A stretch of 9,335 bases of DNA. Origin: Desulfobacterales bacterium (GTDB lineage Bacteria > Desulfobacterota > Desulfobacteria > Desulfobacterales > SpSt-501). The stretch lies in NCBI GenBank assembly GCA_025454275.1, contig JALOOS010000041.1:1-9335 (forward strand), written 5' to 3'. The notes beneath the pieces were generated by a model. It made no database searches. It saw only the letters and a program-made list of their open reading frames with translations, and was not told where the DNA came from. The translations under genes were made by a program, and so were the position numbers. This document shows, in pieces, positions 1 through 6,453 of the stretch; position 1 is the stretch's first letter, and each line of letters begins with the position of its first letter.

Positions 1-819
1 ATGCTTCTGATCGACTGGTTTGCGTCTCTCGACCCCATCGCCCAGGCCCTTGGTGCGACCCTGTTCACCTGGTTCCTGACGGCGCTGGGGGCCGGGATGG
101 TGTTTTTTTTCAAAACGATCAACCGTAAGGTCCTCGACGGCATGCTGGGCTTTGCCGCCGGGGTCATGATCGCGGCCAGCTACTGGTCGCTGCTCGCCCC
201 CGCGATCGAGATGGCGGAGGCGGACGGCGGACCGGCCTGGGTGCCGGCCGTGGCGGGTTTTCTCCTGGGCGGGTTCTTCATCTGGCTCGTCGACCGGATT
301 CTGCCGCACCTGCACCCCGGCCTCCCGACCCGCTCGGCGGAGGGTATTCATACCGGCTGGCGGCGCAGCATCCTGCTGGTGCTCGCCATCACGATCCACA
401 ACATCCCCGAAGGGCTGGCGGTGGGGGTCGCCTTCGGCGCCCTGGCGACCGATCTCCCCTCCGCCTCGCTCGCCGGGGCCATGGCCCTCGCCCTCGGGAT
501 CGGCATCCAGAACTTTCCGGAAGGGGCGGCGGTTTCCGTTCCCCTTCGGCGTGAGGGGCTCTCGCGGCGCAAGAGCTTTTTCTACGGCCAGATGTCCGGC
601 ATGGTGGAGCCGCTGGCCGGTGCCACCGGCGCTCTCGCCGTGGTGCTGATGAAGCCGATCCTGCCCTACGCCCTCGCCTTCGCCGCCGGCGCCATGATCT
701 ACGTGGTGGCCGAGGAGCTGATTCCTTCCGCCCGGCAGGAAAAGCACAGCGATTTTGCCACGGTCGGCGTCATGATGGGCTTTGCGGCTATGATGAGCCT
801 GGATGTGGGGCTGGGATAG
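1..819 (+). CDS. ZIP-family (GufA-like) divalent metal transporter
   Basis: A 272-residue polytopic membrane protein of the ZIP family, which moves zinc or related divalent metals into the cytoplasm. The sequence shows about eight hydrophobic segments. Both signature metal-site helices are present: H133-N134-x-P136-E137-G138 in the fourth and Q170-N171-x-P173-E174-G175 in the fifth, followed by E203-P204 and E238-E239 in later helices. These His, Gln, Asn and Glu residues correspond to the binuclear metal site of bacterial ZIPs. Asn171 occupies a place where some ZIPs have Asp, which is common in the GufA subgroup as I recall it. Length and N-terminus (a short lead, then LDPIAQALGATLFTW) fit the subgroup, so the ATG at the first base looks like the true start, although the upstream ribosome-binding site lies outside the window. 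The stop overlaps the next gene by 17 nt, suggesting co-transcription. Metal specificity cannot be read from the sequence. Confidence 0.93.
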   Translation: MLLIDWFASLDPIAQALGATLFTWFLTALGAGMVFFFKTINRKVLDGMLGFAAGVMIAASYWSLLAPAIEMAEADGGPAWVPAVAGFLLGGFFIWLVDRILPHLHPGLPTRSAEGIHTGWRRSILLVLAITIHNIPEGLAVGVAFGALATDLPSASLAGAMALALGIGIQNFPEGAAVSVPLRREGLSRRKSFFYGQMSGMVEPLAGATGALAVVLMKPILPYALAFAAGAMIYVVAEELIPSARQEKHSDFATVGVMMGFAAMMSLDVGLG

Positions 820-1450
820 CGCGGTGGACGCCCAGCTGTTCGACCTTATCAGCCGAGGCACCCTGCTCGGTCTCGCCGCCGGCTTTTCGCCGGGCCCGCT
901 CACGCTCCTCGTGGTCGGCGAAACCCTCCGCCACGGGCTGCGTTCGGGGCTCCAGGTCGCCATCGCCCCTCTGCTAACCGACATCCCGATCATTCTCCTG
1001 GCCGCACTCCTCCTGGGTCGGTTGACGGGCAGCCCGCTCGCTTTCGGCGCCCTCTCTCTCACCGGCGGGCTTTTTTTGCTGTGGCTCGGCTACGCGAGCC
1101 TCAAGGTGGGCCCGGTGATGGCCCCGCTCGAAGCATCCCCTCCCCGCTCGATCCGCAAGGGGATCGCCGCCAACCTCCTCAACCCCAACCCCTACCTCTT
1201 CTGGACCGGGGTGGGCGTGCCCACCCTGCTGAGCGCCCGTGAGATCTCCTGGGCCCACGCCGCTGCGTTTATCGGTGCCTTCTTTTTCTTCATCGTGGGG
1301 TCGAAGGCCCTCCTGGCACGGCTCGTCGACGGCTCGCGCGCCTTCATGCAGGGCCGGGTCTATCTTGGGATCATGCGCCTGCTCGGGGTGCTGCTGATGG
1401 TCTACGGGGTGCTGCTGCTGCGCGACGGGTGGGGACGGATGGTCGGTTAA
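803..1450 (+). CDS. LysE/RhtB-family amino acid or small-metabolite exporter
   Basis: A 215-residue hydrophobic protein with about six transmembrane segments, matching the LysE/RhtB exporter family, whose characterised members export amino acids or related small molecules. The family pattern is clear: GLAAGFSPGPLTLLVVGETL near residues 23-42, a second helix with D60-I-P62, and the NLLNPNPYLFW motif near residues 124-134 at the start of the second half. The ATG at 803 lies inside the preceding ZIP gene. An in-frame GTG at 824, just after the ZIP stop, would give 208 residues, an N-terminus closer to family length, and a GGGA about seven bases upstream. I list the longer form, but 824 is a serious alternative. 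Overlap with the metal transporter suggests translational coupling, but the substrate is unknown and no metal-binding motif is seen. The gene runs convergently into the repeat-filled gap before the SDR gene. Confidence 0.9.
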   Translation: MWGWDSAVDAQLFDLISRGTLLGLAAGFSPGPLTLLVVGETLRHGLRSGLQVAIAPLLTDIPIILLAALLLGRLTGSPLAFGALSLTGGLFLLWLGYASLKVGPVMAPLEASPPRSIRKGIAANLLNPNPYLFWTGVGVPTLLSAREISWAHAAAFIGAFFFFIVGSKALLARLVDGSRAFMQGRVYLGIMRLLGVLLMVYGVLLLRDGWGRMVG

Positions 1451-1466
1451 AGGGACGGGGAATGAT

Positions 1467-1483
1467 GGGTTCCGGCTTCACGG
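1467..1483 (+). repeat. Outer inverted-repeat arm, left (pairs with 1684-1700)
   Basis: The 17-base arm GGGTTCCGGCTTCACGG matches the reverse complement of 1684-1700 (GGGTTCCAGGTTCACGG) at 15 of 17 positions. One of the two differences would be a G-U wobble in RNA. The arm is part of a TTCACGG heptamer array. Confidence 0.8.
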
Positions 1484-1683
1484 TTCACGGTTGAAGGCGC
1501 AGGTCGGGGTCGGAATCGGTATCGATCGTTTGATGTTCGGAACCCGTGCCCGGGGCGTGAAACAAAGCAACTGTTGCGACCCCGATTCCGATACCGACCC
1601 CGATTCCAATCTTTTCATCACGAATCCCGCATCTCGCATCCCGGATCCAGTTTCGACACCGCATCCCGCATCTCGAAAGCTCG

Positions 1684-1700
1684 CCGTGAACCTGGAACCC
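1684..1700 (-). repeat. Outer inverted-repeat arm, right (pairs with 1467-1483)
   Basis: On the minus strand this reads as GGGTTCCAGGTTCACGG, two heptamers of the same family as the left arm. It sits about 200 nt from its partner and just beyond the stop codon of the SDR gene in that gene's reading direction. Confidence 0.8.
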
Positions 1701-1710
1701 TCCTTATTTC

Positions 1711-2424
1711 CTATTTGAACGTCAGGACGCTCCCCAGCCCGCCGTCGACGTGAAGGATTTGGCCGGTGATCCAGGCCGAAGAGCCGCTGAGCAGAAACAT
1801 CACCGCCCCGGCGAGCTCTGCTGCGGAGCCGACCCGTTTCAGCGGATGGCGCTCGGCGGAAGCACGGCGCTTGGTCTCATCCGCAAGGAGCGGCGCTGCC
1901 AGGGGGGTATCGGTGAGCGAGGGGGCGACGGCATTCACGCGAACCCTGGGGGCCAGCTCTGCCGCAAGCGAGCGCACGAGCCCCTCGACCGCCCCCTTGG
2001 CGCTGGCGATGGATGCATGAAAGGGCATGCCGGTCCGGACCGCGACAGTGCTGAACAACACGACCGAGGAACCCGAGGGGGCGTTTTTAAGCGCCGGCAG
2101 GCAGGCCTGGATCACCTTGACCGCGCCGAGGCAGTTGATCGTGAAGTCGGATGCGAACTCCTCCGCCGTGAGCCGGTTGAAGGGCCGGAGGCGAATGCTG
2201 CCCGGGCAGTAGACCAGCCCCTCCAGGGCCTCCGGCAGCTGGTCGGCGGGGATCTCCGCCGCCGTCGCGTCGAGGGTGGTGTGCCGGACCCCCGGGAGCG
2301 CTTCCGGAAACTGCGCTGCACGGGAAAAACTGAACACCCGGGCCCCCTGCCCGCTCAGCGCCCGGGCAAGCGCGAGGCCGATCCCCGAGGTGGCGCCCAC
2401 GACCGCAACGCGTGCATCCTTCAT
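1711..2424 (-). CDS. SDR-family protein lacking the catalytic tyrosine
   Basis: A 237-residue short-chain dehydrogenase/reductase fold protein. The N-terminal Rossmann motif is intact (GATSGIG, residues 10-16), and the C-terminus carries the usual ITGQILHVDGG near residues 219-229. The active site is atypical. In the family YxxxK motif the Lys is K143, but the position four residues earlier is Ile139 (codon at 2008-2010), and the usual Ser thirteen residues before it is Thr126. The NNAG stretch is replaced by CPG at 73-75, while N97 remains. The rest of the helix (SAKGAVEGLVRSLAAEL) is normal, so this is not a frameshift. I recall similar SDRs with HASIxxAKGAVEG in other proteobacteria, which suggests a coherent subgroup. 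It may bind NAD(P) without classical SDR chemistry. It is the last gene of the etf operon, 30 nt after the preceding gene. The ATG has GGTGA a few bases upstream. Confidence 0.9.
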   Translation of the reverse strand: MKDARVAVVGATSGIGLALARALSGQGARVFSFSRAAQFPEALPGVRHTTLDATAAEIPADQLPEALEGLVYCPGSIRLRPFNRLTAEEFASDFTINCLGAVKVIQACLPALKNAPSGSSVVLFSTVAVRTGMPFHASIASAKGAVEGLVRSLAAELAPRVRVNAVAPSLTDTPLAAPLLADETKRRASAERHPLKRVGSAAELAGAVMFLLSGSSAWITGQILHVDGGLGSVLTFK

Positions 2425-2454
2425 CGCTCACCGCCCTTCGTGGAGGTACCGGCT

Positions 2455-2841
2455 CTACCGATTCCAGAGGCCGCGCTCGATCAGGACGGCGCGGAGGGTT
2501 TTTAGGGCGGTGTTCGCGGCCGGCATCCCGCCATAGACGAACGTCTGGAAAATGACCTCGGCAATCTCCGCGGGTGTGCAGCCGACGTTGAGCGCGGCCT
2601 GAATGTGAAGCTTGAGCTCCTCGGGGCGGGAGAGCACCGTCAGGCAGGCGATCGTGATGAGCTGCCGGGTCGGGTGGGGGAGTTTCTCGCGCGCGTACAT
2701 CCGGCCCGTGATGAAGAGCGAGAGCTCTTTGGCGAGCTCCGGGTCGAAGGCCTTCCAGAGGTCGAAGGGCCGCTCGTCCTGGACCCCCGTGAAGTAGAGC
2801 TCCGCCGTCTTTCGCGTTTTCGCGACGAGGTCATCCCCCAT
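2455..2841 (-). CDS. Carboxymuconolactone decarboxylase-family protein
   Basis: A 128-residue single-domain helical protein of the carboxymuconolactone decarboxylase (CMD) family. The recognisable core is H79-x-x-x-A followed by NVGCTPAEIAEVIFQT and VYGGMPAAN (about residues 79-110), which is the PcaC-like rather than the AhpD-like pattern. An AhpD-type CxxC is absent; the cysteines, C66 and C88, are far apart. Family length is typical. The start is well supported: AAGGAGG ends about seven bases before the ATG (plus-strand 2849-2856). It lies 27 nt after the ETF:quinone oxidoreductase gene and 30 nt before the SDR gene, so it is probably co-transcribed. A true 4-carboxymuconolactone decarboxylase belongs to aerobic protocatechuate degradation, and nothing else from that pathway is here. 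I would not transfer that function; a role in handling an acyl or aromatic intermediate, or in redox protection, is only a guess. Confidence 0.9.
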   Translation of the reverse strand: MGDDLVAKTRKTAELYFTGVQDERPFDLWKAFDPELAKELSLFITGRMYAREKLPHPTRQLITIACLTVLSRPEELKLHIQAALNVGCTPAEIAEVIFQTFVYGGMPAANTALKTLRAVLIERGLWNR

Positions 2842-2868
2842 TGCCGGCCCTCCTTTCGCCGCCGCGGC

Positions 2869-4518
2869 TCACGTGATGGTGTAGCCGGGGCCGCCCCCGC
2901 CTTCCGGGCAGGTCCAGATGATGTTTTTAAAGGGATCCTTGATCTCGCAGGTCTTGCAGTGCAGGCAGTTGGAAGGATTGAGCTTCAAGCGCGGGCGGCC
3001 GCCCTCCGCCGTCTCCATCTCATAGACCTGCCCCGGGCAGAACCGGGTGCAGGGGCTGCGGTAGGTCTCCCAGCAGCGGGTGACGCAAAGCTCGGTGTCC
3101 GGGATCACAAGGTGGCAGGGCTGGTCCTCCTCGTGCTGGGTGCCCGAGAGGTAGACCCCGGTCAGCTTGTCGATGTAGAGGGTTCCGTCGACCTCCGGCG
3201 CCGGTGCGGCGGCAGCCGCATGACCCGCCTTCAGCGCGGCGCCGTCCTCGGAGGTCTTCATCGGGTCGATGAACCCGCGCCCGCCCGAAACCTGCTGAGC
3301 CCCCAGATGGAGAAACTTGAAAAGCCCCTTGCGCGACAAGGCTTGGCCGAAGTTGCGTGCCGTGTAAAGCTCGCTCCTGATCCAGCTCGCCTCCAGCCGG
3401 GCGGCATAGCCGCGCAGGCCGGCGGCGGAGAGGTCGCCCTTGCCGATCGCATCGAGAACCGTCTCGGCCGCCAGCATGCCCGATTTCATGGCCGTGTGAA
3501 TCCCCTTCAGCCGCTGCACGTTGAGCATGGAGGCGCTGTCGCCGACGAAGACCGCCCCATCCACGGCGAGCTGCGGCATCGTGTACCACCCGCCCGCCGC
3601 CAGGGTCTTCGCCCCCTGCTGCAGCACCTTGCCCCCGCGGATCAGATCGGCGATCAGGGGGTGGTGCTTGAAGCGCAGAAACTCGCGGTAGGGCTCGAGC
3701 ATGGGGTCCTCGTAATCCAGGCCCACCACCAGCCCGAGGGAGATGCGCCGCTCCTTCATGCGGTAGAGAAACCCGCCCCCCTTGGTGTCGAGCCCAAGGG
3801 GGTAGCCGAAGGTGTGGATCACCGTGAACGGGGAGTCCCAAAACGGGCTGTCGGCCGGAAGCTCGATCACCTCTTTCACCGCGGTCTCATACACCTGGGG
3901 CATCTTCCCGGAGAAGATCCCGAGCTTTTTACCGATCTCCCGGATGAGGCTGCCCTTGGGGCCCTCGCCGAAGACGGTCACCTTGGCGAGCAGATCCACC
4001 CCGGGCTCGTGGTTCGACTTGGGCTTGCCGTCCTTGCCGACCCCCTTGTCTCCGGTGCGCACACCGGTCACGCGCCGGCCGCCGGCGTCGTAGAGCGCCT
4101 CCACCCCGGCAAATCCCGGAAAGATGTTCACTCCCAGCTCTTCAGCCGCCGCGCCGAGCCAGGCGCAGAATTTGGAAAGGCTGATGACGGCGCACCCCGT
4201 GTTGTGCATGGCGGGGGGGAGGTAGGGCAGGCGGACCTGTTTCCGGGGCGTGAGATAGAAGACCCCGTCCCGCAAGTCCGTCTCCTCGAGGGGGCAGCCC
4301 CGGGCAGCGTAGTCCGGGATCAGCTCCGCCAGTGCTTTGAGATCCAGCACGGCCCCGCTCAGCGAGTGGGCGCCGATCGCCTCGGCCTTTTCGATGAGGC
4401 AGACCTCGACCTCGCGCCCGGCCTTCTGAGCGAGCTGCTTCAGGTGAATGGCCCCGGCGAGGTTGGCCGGTCCGCCGCCGACGAAGACGACATCGAATTC
4501 CAGCTGTTCGCGTTCCAT
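2869..4518 (-). CDS. Electron transfer flavoprotein:quinone oxidoreductase (ETF-QO)
   Basis: A 549-residue flavoprotein that takes electrons from reduced ETF and passes them to the membrane quinone pool, probably menaquinone in this type of organism. The N-terminus has the FAD dinucleotide-binding motif GGGPAN (14-19) after DVVFV, and a second FAD contact lies at VGDSASML near residues 325-332. The C-terminus carries the [4Fe-4S] domain: C494 (FCPGQVYE), then C518-x-x-C521-x-x-C524 (NCLHCKTCEIKDP), the same spacing as in mitochondrial ETF-QO, and it ends with WTCPEGGGGPGY. Length is normal for bacterial forms. There are no full transmembrane helices, as expected for a monotopic protein. It begins 33 nt after etfA, with GGGAG upstream of the ATG. 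Placement directly after etfBA strongly supports the assignment over a FixC-type quinone reductase. Confidence 0.96.
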   Translation of the reverse strand: MEREQLEFDVVFVGGGPANLAGAIHLKQLAQKAGREVEVCLIEKAEAIGAHSLSGAVLDLKALAELIPDYAARGCPLEETDLRDGVFYLTPRKQVRLPYLPPAMHNTGCAVISLSKFCAWLGAAAEELGVNIFPGFAGVEALYDAGGRRVTGVRTGDKGVGKDGKPKSNHEPGVDLLAKVTVFGEGPKGSLIREIGKKLGIFSGKMPQVYETAVKEVIELPADSPFWDSPFTVIHTFGYPLGLDTKGGGFLYRMKERRISLGLVVGLDYEDPMLEPYREFLRFKHHPLIADLIRGGKVLQQGAKTLAAGGWYTMPQLAVDGAVFVGDSASMLNVQRLKGIHTAMKSGMLAAETVLDAIGKGDLSAAGLRGYAARLEASWIRSELYTARNFGQALSRKGLFKFLHLGAQQVSGGRGFIDPMKTSEDGAALKAGHAAAAAPAPEVDGTLYIDKLTGVYLSGTQHEEDQPCHLVIPDTELCVTRCWETYRSPCTRFCPGQVYEMETAEGGRPRLKLNPSNCLHCKTCEIKDPFKNIIWTCPEGGGGPGYTIT

Positions 4519-4551
4519 GCCTGCACTCCCGCGGTGGTCGTCAGCAGTCCA

Positions 4552-5517
4552 TCAGGACTTGATTTTTTGAACGGCGGCGGTGATCGCCGGAAGCAGCTGG
4601 AAGATATCGCCGACGATGCCGTAATCGGCCTTGGCGAAAATCGGCGCCTCCGGGTCCTTGTTGAGGGCCACGATCACCTTGGAGGTGGACATGCCGGCCA
4701 GGTGCTGAATGGCGCCCGAGATGCCGCAGGCGATGTAAAGAGCCGGGGAGACCACCCGCCCGGTCTGCCCCACCTGGTCCCCGTGCTTGCGCCACCCCTC
4801 GTCCACCGCCGAGCGCGAAGCGCCGACCGCCCCGCCCAGGGCCGCGGCCAGCTCCTCCAGCGGCTGGAAGTTGCCTCCCGTGCCGCGGCCGCCCGAGACG
4901 ATGACCTCGGCCTCGGTCAGCTCGACCTTGCCGCCGGCATCCATGAGCTTTTCGACCACGGCGGTCTTGACCTCGCCCGTCTCGACCGCCGGGGTGTCGA
5001 CGGCGGCCTCGCGGGCGGCGCGCTGGATCGGCATGACGTTGGGGCGCACCGCAATTATCTGGGGGGTTCCCTGGATCGTCACGTCGGCAAAGAGTTTGCC
5101 GCCGAACATCGGCCGCGTGCAGATGACGCTACCGGACTGGACGCGCACCGCCGTGCAGTCCATGGCCAGCCCTGCATTCAGGCGCGCCGCCAGGCGCGCG
5201 GCCAGGTCCTTGCCCTGGGCCGTGGCCCCCAGCAGCACCACGGCCGGGTCGGCGGCGGGAAGGCAGGCGGCCAGGGCGTTGGTGTAGGCGTCGGTGCGGT
5301 AGTCCGCCAGGGCCGGGTCGTCCAGCACCAGGATCGTGTCGGCCCCGAAGGCCTTGATCTCCTCCGCCAGGGCGCCGAGCGCAGCCCCCATGACGACCAC
5401 CGTCAACGGGCCGGAGAGGCCGTCGGCGATGCGCCGGCCCTCGCTCACCACTTCATAGGCCACCTTGCGGAACTTCCCGTCCCGCTGCTCCGTAATCGCC
5501 AGCACTCCGTTCGCCAT
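4552..5517 (-). CDS. etfA: Electron transfer flavoprotein alpha subunit
   Basis: The 321-residue alpha subunit of the heterodimeric ETF, which carries the exchangeable FAD that shuttles electrons from acyl-CoA dehydrogenases. The variable N-terminal domain (about 1-190) is followed by the highly conserved FAD domain: SGGRG 208-212, GASRSAVD 232-239, QVGQTG 248-253, GISGAIQH 265-272, NKDPEAPIF 286-294 and ADYGIVGD 297-304. No part is missing and the length is usual. The ATG follows AAAGGAGAT, a strong ribosome-binding site (plus-strand 5524-5530). It lies 37 nt after etfB and 33 nt before the quinone oxidoreductase gene. Whether the ETF is bifurcating cannot be decided by eye. An adjacent ETF-QO and dehydrogenase, with no NADH- or ferredoxin-linked partner, favours a simple quinone-directed ETF. 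Confidence 0.97.
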   Translation of the reverse strand: MANGVLAITEQRDGKFRKVAYEVVSEGRRIADGLSGPLTVVVMGAALGALAEEIKAFGADTILVLDDPALADYRTDAYTNALAACLPAADPAVVLLGATAQGKDLAARLAARLNAGLAMDCTAVRVQSGSVICTRPMFGGKLFADVTIQGTPQIIAVRPNVMPIQRAAREAAVDTPAVETGEVKTAVVEKLMDAGGKVELTEAEVIVSGGRGTGGNFQPLEELAAALGGAVGASRSAVDEGWRKHGDQVGQTGRVVSPALYIACGISGAIQHLAGMSTSKVIVALNKDPEAPIFAKADYGIVGDIFQLLPAITAAVQKIKS

Positions 5518-5554
5518 CGCTATCTCCTTTCAAACGCCTCGGCTCAGCGGGCGC

Positions 5555-6343
5555 TCAGATGAGTTTCGCTTCCGTGTGCAGGATCCTGACCAGCTCCTCG
5601 GCCGCCGCCGCGGGGGTATCGCCCGGAATCATCCGCACCGCCTTTCGCTCCGGCGGCAGCCGCAGCGCCTGGATGACGACCTTGCGGCCGGCCGCCCCGA
5701 CCGTCGCGGGATCGAGTCCCAGATCGGCGATGGTCTTCACCTCGATGGGCTTCTTCTTGGCCTTCATGATTCCCGGCAGGGAGGCGTAGCGCGGCTCGTT
5801 CAGCCCGCGCTGGGTCGTGAAGAGCGCCGGCAGCGGCGCCTCCACCACGACCGTGCCGCCTTCGATCGAGCGGTGGCAGCGGATCCGCCCGTCGAGCACC
5901 TCGGCCTTGGCTACGATCGAAATGTGCGGGATCCCCAGGAACTCGGCGACCGCAGCGCCCACCTGGTAGTTGTCTTCGTCCACCGCCCGCTGCCCGCAGA
6001 TGATGAGATCGTAGGGCAGGCCTTTGACGGCGGCGGCCAGGATCTTCGCCGTGGCGAGCGGGTCGCCCCCCTCCGCCGCCGGGTCGTTGACGTGCACCCC
6101 CTTGTCGGCTCCCATGGCCAGCGCCGTGCGCAGGGTCTCCTGGGCCTTCTGCGGCCCGACCGACACCACCGTGACGCTGCCGCCCTTGGCCTCCTTGATG
6201 CGCAACGCCTCCTCCACGGCCAGTTCGTCGTACGGGTTCATGACCCACTTGATATCGTCCTTTTTGATCGACTTCCCGTCGGCGGCGATCTGAACGAGCG
6301 ACTCCGTGTCGGGCACCTGCTTCACGAGCACAACGATATTCAT
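5555..6343 (-). CDS. etfB: Electron transfer flavoprotein beta subunit
   Basis: The 262-residue beta subunit of ETF, which holds AMP or a second flavin and docks onto the acyl-CoA dehydrogenase. Visible motifs are VKQVPDTE at 7-14, NPYDELAVEEALRIKE at 36-51, the nucleotide-site stretch GQRAVDEDNYQVG at 117-129, and the beta-subunit signature LNEPRYASLPGIMKAKKKPI at 181-200. Length is typical. The ATG at 6343 is preceded by AAAGGAG (plus-strand 6350-6356). It follows the dehydrogenase gene across a 110-nt gap that contains a long octamer-based inverted repeat, the one wide gap in this otherwise tight operon. Order etfB then etfA is the common bacterial arrangement. Confidence 0.97.
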   Translation of the reverse strand: MNIVVLVKQVPDTESLVQIAADGKSIKKDDIKWVMNPYDELAVEEALRIKEAKGGSVTVVSVGPQKAQETLRTALAMGADKGVHVNDPAAEGGDPLATAKILAAAVKGLPYDLIICGQRAVDEDNYQVGAAVAEFLGIPHISIVAKAEVLDGRIRCHRSIEGGTVVVEAPLPALFTTQRGLNEPRYASLPGIMKAKKKPIEVKTIADLGLDPATVGAAGRKVVIQALRLPPERKAVRMIPGDTPAAAAEELVRILHTEAKLI

Positions 6344-6365
6344 GCGCAGCTCCTTTCGTTAGGGC

Positions 6366-6452
6366 GTCAGCCGGTCTGCCCGTCGGCCCGTCGCCCGAAA
6401 AAACTTTTTCCGCCGACCGGCTGACCGGCCGACGGGCTGACCGGCTGACGGT
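6366..6452. repeat. Octamer-array inverted repeat between the dehydrogenase gene and etfB
   Basis: Four octamers (GTCAGCCG, GTCTGCCC, GTCGGCCC, GTCGCCCG) lie at 6366-6397. Five octamers (CCGACCGG, CTGACCGG, CCGACGGG, CTGACCGG, CTGACGGT) lie at 6413-6452. A centre with AAAAAACTTTTT sits at 6398-6409. The arms are inverted copies: 6366-6376 pairs perfectly with 6439-6449, and 6377-6388 pairs with 6427-6438 apart from one T-T mismatch, giving 22 of 23 pairs. The inner parts pair less well. No U-tract follows in the operon's direction, so it is not a standard terminator. It could attenuate or process the transcript, or protect one part of it. Confidence 0.85.
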
Positions 6453-6453
6453 T

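Larger units (their letters stand above)
1451..1710. repeat. Repeat-filled convergent intergenic gap (foldback of 6- and 7-bp tandem words)
   Basis: This gap between the ends of two convergent genes is almost wholly short degenerate tandem repeats. A heptamer array (TTCCGGC, TTCACGG twice, TTGAAGG) occupies 1470-1497. A hexamer array based on GGTCGG/AATCGG lies at 1502-1525. Five hexamers (CGACCC, CGATTC, CGATAC, CGACCC, CGATTC) lie at 1577-1606, and these are the reverse complements of the first hexamer array. Heptamers of CGCATCC type fill 1621-1648 and 1660-1680. The outer ends form an inverted repeat: 1467-1483 matches the reverse complement of 1684-1700 at 15 of 17 positions. No U-tract follows a hairpin, so this is not a classical terminator, although a long foldback between convergent genes could still end transcription. 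No gene is supported here. Confidence 0.85.

Noticed and set aside
1491..1718. Plus-strand open frame of 75 codons in the first repeat-filled gap
   Set aside because: Its translation simply reflects the hexamer and heptamer repeats (Asp-Pro-Asp-Ser and Pro-Ala-Ser-Arg runs), there is no ribosome-binding site, and it runs into the SDR gene's 3' end. It is a repeat artefact.
2605..5562. Very long plus-strand open frame (985 codons) opposite the etf genes
   Set aside because: It is the antisense shadow of the CMD, ETF-QO and etfA genes in GC-rich DNA. The minus-strand proteins are strongly conserved, and the plus-strand translation is rich in Arg, Gly, His and Leu with no recognisable domain.
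6366..6452. Octamer inverted repeat as a standard intrinsic terminator
   Set aside because: The T-run is in the centre of the structure rather than after the stem, and etfB follows within about 23 nt with its own ribosome-binding site.
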